A DNA stretch of 64,000 bases. Origin: Streptomyces humidus. Its GTDB lineage: Bacteria > Actinomycetota > Actinomycetes > Streptomycetales > Streptomycetaceae. Below the pieces are notes generated by a model, which saw only the letters and a program-made list of their open reading frames with translations, ran no database searches and had not been told where the DNA came from. The stretch lies in the NCBI RefSeq assembly GCF_014649655.1, contig NZ_BMTL01000018.1:1-64000 (forward strand). The letters run 5' to 3'. The translations under genes were made by a program, and so were the position numbers. Below, one piece after another: positions 17,251-23,777 of this stretch (its first letter is position 1; each line of letters begins with the position of its first letter).

Positions 17251-17397
17251 ATGACCACCTCCCGATCCGGAGCGACCGGTGCCACCGGTGCCACCGGTGC
17301 CACCGGGGCACCCGAGGTCGCCGGAGCACCCGGGGCGACCGGAGCCTGCGCGGCCCCCGCCACCGCCGCGACGCACACCCCGGGAGCCGCACGATGA
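17251..17397 (+). CDS. 48-residue collagen-like peptide (G-X-Y repeats)
   Basis: A small ORF with a textbook ribosome site (GAAGGAG, 9 bases before ATG 17251). Its stop overlaps the epimerase start (ATGA), so it is coupled within the operon. The product MTTSRSGATGATGATGATGA continues with about eight G-X-Y triplets, then one Cys (GACAAP) and a short Ala/Thr/Pro tail. There is no signal peptide or TM segment. The nucleotide sequence repeats the 9-mer GCCACCGGT. The strong SD and the overlaps argue that it is translated. The function is unknown; it could be a structural or attachment peptide, or a leader that sets downstream translation. Confidence 0.7.
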   Translation: MTTSRSGATGATGATGATGAPEVAGAPGATGACAAPATAATHTPGAAR

Positions 17398-18356
17398 GGG
17401 TCCTGCTGATCGGAGCCAACGGTTACCTGGGCCGTTTCGTCGCCGACCGTCTGCTCGCCGACCCTGCGGTCCAGCTCACCGCGCTCGGCCGCGGCGACGA
17501 CGCAGACGTCCGCTTCGACCTCGCGTCCGGCAGCCCCGGCGCGCTCACCCGGTTCCTCGACGCGGTCCACCCCCAGGTCGTCGTCAACTGTGCGGGCACC
17601 ACCCGCGGCGGCGCCCGCGAGCTCACCCGGCACAACACCGTCGCCGTCGCCACCGTCTGCGAGGCACTGCGCCGCAGCGGCTGCGGCGCCCGGCTCGTGC
17701 AGATCGGCTGCGGCGCCGAGTACGGCCCGAGCCAGCCCGGCTCCTCCACCGCCGAGGACGCCGTTCCCCGCCCCGGAGGCCCGTACGGCGTCAGCAAACT
17801 CGCCGCCACCGAACTCGTCCTCGGCTCCGGTCTGGACGCGGTCGTGCTCCGGGTGTTCTCGCCCGCGGGCCCCGGCACGCCCGCGGGCTCCCCACTGGGC
17901 CGGCTCGCCGAAGCCATGCGGCGCACGATGCAGTCCGGCGACGGCGAGCTCAAGCTCGGCGGCCTCGGCGTCCAGCGCGACTTCATCGACGTCCGGGACG
18001 TCGCCCGCGCCGTGCACGCGGCCTCCCTCTCCGCCGCGCAGGGCGTCATCAACATCGGCTCGGGCCGAGCCGTCCGGCTGCGCGACGCGGCCGCGGTCCT
18101 CGCGCGCGTGGCCGGGTTCGGCGGCTCACTCCATGAACTCGACGGCCCGCCCGGCGGCCACCTCAGGAGCGCCATCGGCCACCCCCGCCCCGAGTCCGAC
18201 CACGCGGGACCGGTCGCGTACCCGTATCCGGACGGGTGCGGAAGCTGGCAGCAGGCCGATGTGCGCACGGCCCGCGACCGGCTCGGCTGGCGTCCCCGCA
18301 TCAACCTCGAGGAGTCCCTCGCCGACATCTGGATGGAGGCGGCGTGTCGTATCTGA
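17394..18356 (+). CDS. NAD-dependent epimerase/dehydratase (extended SDR)
   Basis: A 320-residue extended SDR. The nucleotide-binding motif is GANGYLG (residues 7-13), the active site has QIGCGAEYG and the catalytic YGVSK (YxxxK), and RDFIDVRDVARAV is the usual sugar-nucleotide epimerase segment. The C-terminus TARDRLGWRPRINLEESLADIW also fits UDP-sugar epimerases. It probably supplies or modifies the nucleotide sugar used by the operon's GT4 enzyme. The ATG overlaps the collagen-like ORF stop, and its 3' end overlaps the spherulin-like gene by 13 bp. Confidence 0.88.
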   Translation: MRVLLIGANGYLGRFVADRLLADPAVQLTALGRGDDADVRFDLASGSPGALTRFLDAVHPQVVVNCAGTTRGGARELTRHNTVAVATVCEALRRSGCGARLVQIGCGAEYGPSQPGSSTAEDAVPRPGGPYGVSKLAATELVLGSGLDAVVLRVFSPAGPGTPAGSPLGRLAEAMRRTMQSGDGELKLGGLGVQRDFIDVRDVARAVHAASLSAAQGVINIGSGRAVRLRDAAAVLARVAGFGGSLHELDGPPGGHLRSAIGHPRPESDHAGPVAYPYPDGCGSWQQADVRTARDRLGWRPRINLEESLADIWMEAACRI

Positions 18357-19102
18357 CCGGGACGCCGGCGGGCACCGCGAGCGCCGGGACCACCGACGTG
18401 CGCACCGGCCTCGGCGTCCCGGGCCTCGCGCACCCCCTCCTCGCGCCGGCCGAGTGGGCCGAACTCACCCGCCCCGGCCGGCCGCTGCACTGGGTCGTCC
18501 TCGACGTCGCCGACGGGCCCGGCGTCAGGCCCGACCCGCGCTGCCTGGAATCGGCGGGCCGGCTGCGCAACGCGGGCGTCCACGTCCTCGGCCGTCTCGA
18601 CCTCCGCCACGGCGCCCGTGCCTTCGCCGAGGTGATCTCCGACGCACGGCGTCATCTCGACTGGTACCAGGTCGACGGCTTCCTCCTGGACCGCTGCCCG
18701 GCCGAGCGCGCCGCGCTCCCCGCGGTGCGCCGCACCACCGACACGCTCCGCACGCTCCAAGGCACGCCCCACCTCGTCCTCGGACACGGAGCCCACCCGT
18801 GCCCCGGCTACGCGGAGCACGCCGACCAGTTGATCACCTTCCGCGGCCCCTGGAGCGACTACCGCTGGTCGCAGGTGGCGGAGTGGACGGCCGATCATCC
18901 GCCCGAGCGCTTCTGCCACCTCGTGCACGGGGTGCCGCGCCGCCATCTCGACGAGGCCCTGCGCATCGCACGCTGGCAGGGCGCGGGGACGATCTGGTTC
19001 ACCGACGGCACCGATCGCGGCGGCCTGACCGACCCCTGGGAGACCCTGCCCGGCTACTGGGACGAAATCGTCTCGCGCATTGGAACAGGTGTCTCGGAAT
19101 GA
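18344..19102 (+). CDS. Spherulin-4-like (spherulation-specific family 4) glycosyl-hydrolase-fold protein
   Basis: A 252-residue protein from GTG 18344, with GGAGG four bases upstream and a 13-bp overlap with the epimerase. The pattern GLAHPLLAPAEWAEL, HWVVLDVADGPG, AGVHVLGRLDLRHGAR, HLDWYQVDGFLLDR and the late TIWFTDGTD matches the spherulin-4 TIM-barrel family. This family is related to endo-acting hydrolases that accompany Pel-type polysaccharide loci. D and E residues in the WYQVDGFLLDR strand are candidate catalytic acids. No signal peptide is visible, so either it acts inside or export is unusual. Confidence 0.8.
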   Translation: MSYLTGTPAGTASAGTTDVRTGLGVPGLAHPLLAPAEWAELTRPGRPLHWVVLDVADGPGVRPDPRCLESAGRLRNAGVHVLGRLDLRHGARAFAEVISDARRHLDWYQVDGFLLDRCPAERAALPAVRRTTDTLRTLQGTPHLVLGHGAHPCPGYAEHADQLITFRGPWSDYRWSQVAEWTADHPPERFCHLVHGVPRRHLDEALRIARWQGAGTIWFTDGTDRGGLTDPWETLPGYWDEIVSRIGTGVSE

Positions 19103-19165
19103 AGAAGGCCGTGGCAGTGTTACGGGAAGAACAACCGTAGTGATCGACCGACCAACGGAGTCCCC

Positions 19166-20344
19166 GTGTCGCTGCCACCCCTGGTCGAGCCAGCCTCTGA
19201 GCTCACCGTAGACGAGGTTCGACGGTACTCCCGCCACCTGATCATCCCCGATGTCGGGATGGACGGGCAGAAGCGGCTGAAGAACGCCAAGGTGCTCTGT
19301 GTCGGCGCCGGCGGCCTGGGCTCGCCGGCGCTGATGTACCTGGCCGCGGCGGGCGTGGGCACGCTCGGCATCGTCGAGTTCGACGAGGTCGACGAGTCGA
19401 ACCTGCAGCGGCAGATCATCCACAGCCAGGCCGACATCGGCCGCTCCAAGGCCGAGTCCGCCCGCGACTCCGTCCTCGGCATCAACCCGTACGTCAACGT
19501 CGTCCTTCACCAAGAGCGGCTCGAAGCCGAGAACGTGATGGAGATCTTCGGCCAGTACGACCTGATCGTCGACGGCACGGACAACTTCGCGACCCGGTAC
19601 CTGGTCAACGACGCGTGCGTGCTGCTCAACAAGCCCTACGTGTGGGGCTCGATCTACCGCTTCGACGGACAGGCCTCGGTCTTCTGGTCCGAGCACGGCC
19701 CCTGCTACCGCTGCCTGTACCCGGAGCCCCCGCCCCCCGGCATGGTCCCCTCGTGCGCCGAGGGCGGCGTCCTGGGCGTGCTGTGCGCGTCCATCGGCTC
19801 CATCCAGGTCAACGAGGCCATCAAGCTCCTCGCGGGCATCGGTGAGCCGCTCGTCGGCCGCCTGATGATCTACGACGCCCTGGAGATGCAGTACCGCCAG
19901 GTCAAGGTTCGCAAGGACCCCGACTGCGCGGTCTGCGGCGAGAACCCGACCGTCACCGAGCTGATCGACTACGAGGCCTTCTGCGGCGTCGTCTCCGAGG
20001 AGGCCCAGCAGGCGGCGGCCGGCGCGACGATCACTCCCAAGCAGCTCAAGGAGTGGATCGACGACGGTGAGAACATCGAGATCATCGACGTCCGCGAGCC
20101 GAACGAGTACGAGATCGTCTCCATCCCCGGCGCGAAGCTGATCCCGAAGAACGAGTTCCTGCTGGGCACCGCCCTGGAGGGCCTGCCGCAAGACAAGAAG
20201 ATCGTCCTGCACTGCAAGACGGGTGTCCGCAGTGCGGAAGTCCTCGCCGTGCTGAAGTCCGCGGGCTTCTCGGACGCCGTGCACGTCGGCGGTGGCGTGA
20301 TCGGCTGGGTCCACCAGATCGAGCCGAGCAAGCCCGTCTACTGA
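19166..20344 (+). CDS. moeZ: Adenylyltransferase/sulfurtransferase MoeZ (ThiF + rhodanese)
   Basis: A 392-residue protein from GTG 19166 with GGAG upstream. The E1-like domain has GAGGLGS (47-53), the DESNLQRQ loop and two Zn-binding CxxC pairs (CYRC and CAVC). The C-terminal rhodanese domain has active-site C350 in HCKTGVRS. MoeZ adenylates and then thiolates small sulfur carriers (MoaD, CysO, ThiS-like) for molybdopterin, cysteine and other sulfur metabolites. In streptomycetes it also serves secondary-metabolite sulfur carriers. It lies 63 bp after the spherulin-like gene and may share its transcript, but its functional partner here is moaE at 53.0 kb. Confidence 0.95.
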   Translation: MSLPPLVEPASELTVDEVRRYSRHLIIPDVGMDGQKRLKNAKVLCVGAGGLGSPALMYLAAAGVGTLGIVEFDEVDESNLQRQIIHSQADIGRSKAESARDSVLGINPYVNVVLHQERLEAENVMEIFGQYDLIVDGTDNFATRYLVNDACVLLNKPYVWGSIYRFDGQASVFWSEHGPCYRCLYPEPPPPGMVPSCAEGGVLGVLCASIGSIQVNEAIKLLAGIGEPLVGRLMIYDALEMQYRQVKVRKDPDCAVCGENPTVTELIDYEAFCGVVSEEAQQAAAGATITPKQLKEWIDDGENIEIIDVREPNEYEIVSIPGAKLIPKNEFLLGTALEGLPQDKKIVLHCKTGVRSAEVLAVLKSAGFSDAVHVGGGVIGWVHQIEPSKPVY

Positions 20345-20361
20345 CAGGGCCGTTCGCTTCG

Positions 20362-20382
20362 CCCACCGGGCCGCCCGGTGGG
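20362..20382. terminator. Hairpin after moeZ (first of two)
   Basis: CCCACCGGG pairs with CCCGGTGGG around a 3-nt loop, 18 bases after the moeZ stop. Confidence 0.6.
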
Positions 20383-20385
20383 ATC

Positions 20386-20426
20386 GGCGGGGGCTGCGCG
20401 TACCGCGAGTGCGCGCAGCCCCCGCC
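20386..20426. terminator. Bidirectional hairpin between convergent moeZ and S33 peptidase genes
   Basis: GGCGGGGGCTGCGCG pairs perfectly with CGCGCAGCCCCCGCC (15 bp) around an 11-nt loop. It ends 5 bases before the stop of the leftward peptidase gene, so it can end transcription from both sides. Confidence 0.8.
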
Positions 20427-20430
20427 GTCG

Positions 20431-21993
20431 TCATGAGCAGACCTTGCCGTCCTTCGGCACCGTCCCCTTCAACAGGTAGGCGTCCACCGTCGAGCCGACG
20501 CAGGCGCTCCCGCTCGTGTACGCGCCATGTCCCTCGCCCTTCCAGGTGAGCAGCACGCCGACTCCCTTGCCGAGCTCGTCCGCCATCTCGCGCGCGCCCT
20601 CGTAGGGCGTCGCCGGGTCCCCGGTGTTGCCGACCAGCAGGATCGGCGCCGCGCCCGCCGCGCTCACCTCCGGGGTGTCGTACTGTCCGGCCACCGGCCA
20701 GTCGTGGCACCAGCCGGCCGTGTCCCAGCCCAGGAATTCCCCGAACACGGGCGAGATCCTCTCGAACTCCGCGAGCCGCTTCCTCGTCGCCTCCGCGGTC
20801 GGCCGCTGCCTGTCGTCCAAGCACGATATGACCCGTTGTGCGTGGGCCGACGTGCCGTAGTGCCCTGAGGAGTCGCGGTCGTTGTAACCGTCGGCGAGCG
20901 CCAGAAGTCCGGTGCCGTCCCCGTCCTTCGCAGCCGCCAGCGCACTGGTGAGACGCGGCCAGCTCCGCTCGCTGTACAGCGGCACCACGATGCCGGTGAG
21001 AGCGAGCGTCTGCGTCAGCTTGCGCCCGCCCGAGGTGGGCAGCGGCTCGGCGTCGAGCCGGCCCAGCAGGTCCGCGATCTCCTGGCTGCCCTTCTTCGGG
21101 TCCTCGCCGGTCGACTCGAGGTAGTCGTCGAGAGCCCGCTGGAAACCGCGCGCCTGGTTCTGCGCATGGCCCACCGCGTCGGCGCTCGGGTCGACGACCG
21201 CGTCCAGGACGAGCCGCCCCACGTGTTTGGGGAACAGGTGGGCGTACACGCCGCCCAGTTCGGTGCCGTAGGAGATGCCGAAGTAGTGCATCTTCCGATC
21301 GCCGAGGACCTGTCGCATCAGGTCCATGTCGCGGGCGGTGTCGGTCGTCGACGCGTGCGCCATCAGCTTGCCCGCCGCCTTGGCGCAGCCCTTGCCGAAG
21401 TCGGTGGCGTCCTGGAAGAAGGCCTGTTCCTCGGCCGGGGTGTCGGGGGTGTAGTCCAGCGACTCGGCGGCCTGGATGTCCTTGTCGCTGCGGCAGCGGA
21501 CGCCCTCGCTGGCGCCGACCGAGCGCGGATCCCAGCTCACCAGGTCGTAGTGCTCGCGGAGCGAGGAGAACGCGGAACCGTAGGCGGGCAGCGTCGAGAC
21601 GCCCGAGCCGCCGGGGCCGCCGAAGTTGAAGAGCAGCGAGCCGAACCGGTCGCTTCCGCTCGCGCGGGACGTGGCGCGCACCAGGGCCAGGCCGATCGTG
21701 TCGCCGCCCGGCCTCGACCAGTCCAGAGGCGTCTTCAGCGTGGCGCACTGCCAGTCGCCGTCCGGTGCGGTTGCGTCCGCGGTGTCCTTGCAGCGCCCCC
21801 AGTCCAGCTTCTGTCCCGTCAAGGACGCGGGCAGGGCGACCGCGGCGCCCGTCGTCGCGGTGGAGCCGGTCGAGGCGTGTACGTCCGCCGTACTCCTCCC
21901 GCCGTCCCCGCTCCCGCCCGGCCCGCCGCCGCAGCCCGTCGCCAGCAGTGCGGCGGCGGCGCCCAGCGCCGTCCACCGTCCGAATCGCGCCAT
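20431..21993 (-). CDS. S33-type secreted lipoprotein peptidase (TAP-like alpha/beta-hydrolase), copy A
   Basis: A 520-residue protein with a lipoprotein signal (MARFGRWTALGAAAALLATG, then C21). The hydrolase part has NFGGPGGSGVSTL (oxyanion region), nucleophile GISYGTELGG, acid VGNTGDPATPYEGA and the C-terminal GEGHGAYTSGSACV. This is the layout of Streptomyces tripeptidyl aminopeptidases (SlpD/SlpE-like, TAP C-terminal domain). It is anchored on the outer face of the membrane and probably trims tripeptides from exported proteins or scavenges peptides. It lies 155 bp downstream of a paralogue on the same strand, with an inverted DnaA-box pair between them. Confidence 0.9.
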   Translation of the reverse strand: MARFGRWTALGAAAALLATGCGGGPGGSGDGGRSTADVHASTGSTATTGAAVALPASLTGQKLDWGRCKDTADATAPDGDWQCATLKTPLDWSRPGGDTIGLALVRATSRASGSDRFGSLLFNFGGPGGSGVSTLPAYGSAFSSLREHYDLVSWDPRSVGASEGVRCRSDKDIQAAESLDYTPDTPAEEQAFFQDATDFGKGCAKAAGKLMAHASTTDTARDMDLMRQVLGDRKMHYFGISYGTELGGVYAHLFPKHVGRLVLDAVVDPSADAVGHAQNQARGFQRALDDYLESTGEDPKKGSQEIADLLGRLDAEPLPTSGGRKLTQTLALTGIVVPLYSERSWPRLTSALAAAKDGDGTGLLALADGYNDRDSSGHYGTSAHAQRVISCLDDRQRPTAEATRKRLAEFERISPVFGEFLGWDTAGWCHDWPVAGQYDTPEVSAAGAAPILLVGNTGDPATPYEGAREMADELGKGVGVLLTWKGEGHGAYTSGSACVGSTVDAYLLKGTVPKDGKVCS

Positions 21994-22059
21994 TGCCGTT
22001 CCCCCCTCGCAGGCCGTCCGCGCTCGGCGGCGAACGGCTGTCAGCCCATGTTAGGCGGC

Positions 22060-22093
22060 GGGTTATCCACCTGCCGAAGCCTGTGGATAACCC
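22060..22093. promoter_or_regulatory. Inverted pair of DnaA-box-like 9-mers (11-bp stem)
   Basis: GGGTTATCCAC (22060-22070) and GTGGATAACCC (22083-22093) are perfect inverted arms with a 12-nt spacer. One arm gives TTATCCACA, the E. coli consensus DnaA box, on the minus strand (22082-22090). The other gives TTATCCACC. It lies between the two S33 peptidase genes and could also act as a hairpin terminator for copy B. Confidence 0.6.
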
Positions 22094-22148
22094 TTTGACC
22101 TGGCGTTTTCCGGAATTCGGAGGGGTCGGCCCTCAGATGGGGCGGGTG

Positions 22149-23693
22149 TCAGGAACAGACGGTTCCGTTGGCGGGGACCGTGCCGTTCAGCAGGTAGCCG
22201 TTCACCGCCCCCTGCACGCACTTGTTCTTGCTGTCGTACGCGCCATGGCCCTGACCCTTGTACGTCAGCTCGACCCCGACCCCGCGGCCCAGCGCGTCCA
22301 CCATCTTGCGCGCGCCCTCGTACGGGGTCGCCGGATCCCCGGTGTTGCCCACGACCAGGATCGGCGCCGACCCCTGCGCGCTCACGTCCGGATGGTCGGC
22401 GGCGCCCGGCACGGCCCAGTCGGTGCAGCTCACCATGCCCCAGGCCAGGAAGTCCCCGAAGACGCGGGAGGCGGCCCGGAACCGGGGCAGCATCTGCTGC
22501 ACATAGGAGGTCGAGTAGCGGGGCTTGTCGTCGGCGCAGTTGATCGAGACGTTGGCTGCCGTGAGGTTGCTGTACTCGCCGTTCTCGTTGCGCCCGTTCA
22601 TCAGGTCGGACAGCAGCATCAGGGTCTGGCCGTCCCCGGCGTAGGCCTGTTCGAGGCCGTCGGTGAGGTATGGCCAGAACTCCTTGGCGTACAGCGCCTG
22701 CGCGATGCCGTTGGTCGCGGCGCTCTGGGTCAGCATCCGCGGGAGGATGCCCGGGATCGGCTTGCGGTCGAGGGCCCGCAGCAGCTCCGTGATCCGGTCC
22801 TCGACGTCCTGAGCGGTGTTCCCGACGGGACAGTCCTGTGCCTTGGACGTGCAGTCCTCGGCGAAGTTGTCGAGCGCGAGCTGGAAGCCTCTGGCCTGCC
22901 CGAGCGAGCCCTGCTCGGACGTCTGCGTCGGGTCGACGACCCCGTCGAAGACCGCCCGCCCCACGTGTTTGGGGAACAGGTGGGCGTACACGCCGCCCAG
23001 TTCGGTGCCGTAGGAGATGCCGAAGTAGTACAGCCGGTCGTCGCCGAGCACCTCGCGCATCAGGTCCATGTCGCGGGCCGCGTCGGTGGTCCGCACATGA
23101 GGGAGCGTCTTCCCGGAGTTCTTCTCGCAGGCCGCGTTGAACTTCTTGGTGTGGTCCACCAGGGCGGTGCGCTCCGCGGCGTCGTCGGGTGTGGAGTCCT
23201 GCTGGAAGTAGGCGTCGAGCTGCTGGTCGTTCTCGCATCGCACCCCGGCGCTGCGGCCGACGCCGCGCGGGTCGAAACTCACCAGGTCGTAGCGGGCGCG
23301 CAGGGCCGCGTACTGGTCGCCGAAGGCGGGCAGCGTGGAGACGCCCGAACCGCCCGGTCCGCCGAAGTTGAAGATCAGCGAGCCGATGCGTCTGCTGCGG
23401 TCGCCGTCGGTTCGGACCCTGATCAGGGCGATGCCGACGGTGTCGCCCCGGGGGTCCGCCCAGTCGAGGGGCGCCTTCATGGTGGCGCACTGCCAGGTGC
23501 CGCCGTGCGGCAGCGGGGTGGGCGCGCTGCCGCCCCCTTCCGCCTGGGACGGGGCGGGGCAGTCCTTCCAGGTCAGCTTCTGGGCCGACAGACCCTCGCC
23601 CCGGGCCTCGTCGCCGCAGCCCGCCACCAGGCAGGACAACAGCGCGCAGGTGGCGGTCACGGCGGCGACGCGCAGACGGGAGGGGGTCGGCAT
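22149..23693 (-). CDS. S33-type secreted lipoprotein peptidase (TAP-like alpha/beta-hydrolase), copy B
   Basis: A 514-residue paralogue of copy A. Starting at ATG 23693, it has a lipoprotein signal (VTATCALLSCLVAGC, lipid Cys C26). The catalytic elements are NFGGPGGSGVSTLPA, GISYGTELGG, VGNTGDPATPYEGA and KGQGHGAYDSKNKCV. Two stretches around the nucleophile and the C-terminus are almost identical to copy A, so the pair is a tandem duplication with divergence elsewhere. The upstream ATG at 23753 would add an Arg/Pro-rich extension ahead of a perfect signal peptide and is rejected. Confidence 0.9.
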   Translation of the reverse strand: MPTPSRLRVAAVTATCALLSCLVAGCGDEARGEGLSAQKLTWKDCPAPSQAEGGGSAPTPLPHGGTWQCATMKAPLDWADPRGDTVGIALIRVRTDGDRSRRIGSLIFNFGGPGGSGVSTLPAFGDQYAALRARYDLVSFDPRGVGRSAGVRCENDQQLDAYFQQDSTPDDAAERTALVDHTKKFNAACEKNSGKTLPHVRTTDAARDMDLMREVLGDDRLYYFGISYGTELGGVYAHLFPKHVGRAVFDGVVDPTQTSEQGSLGQARGFQLALDNFAEDCTSKAQDCPVGNTAQDVEDRITELLRALDRKPIPGILPRMLTQSAATNGIAQALYAKEFWPYLTDGLEQAYAGDGQTLMLLSDLMNGRNENGEYSNLTAANVSINCADDKPRYSTSYVQQMLPRFRAASRVFGDFLAWGMVSCTDWAVPGAADHPDVSAQGSAPILVVGNTGDPATPYEGARKMVDALGRGVGVELTYKGQGHGAYDSKNKCVQGAVNGYLLNGTVPANGTVCS

Positions 23694-23777
23694 GACCCCA
23701 TCCTGCGGTGGCGGGCGGGCACGCGCGCGGGGCGCGGGCCGTACGAGGTACACCGTCCGGTTCGGCCGGGCGGGTCC

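Noticed and set aside
17394..19140. Possible natural-product cluster around the epimerase and moeZ
   Set aside because: No polyketide, peptide synthetase or RiPP core enzyme is present. MoeZ is a housekeeping sulfur-transfer enzyme and the other genes fit a polysaccharide locus.
17423..21976. 1517-residue open frame opposite the polysaccharide operon and moeZ
   Set aside because: It spans several well-supported genes on both strands and has no coherent domain.
22149..23753. Longer start (ATG 23753) for S33 peptidase copy B
   Set aside because: It would put 20 Arg/Pro-rich residues ahead of a perfect lipoprotein signal peptide that begins at 23693.
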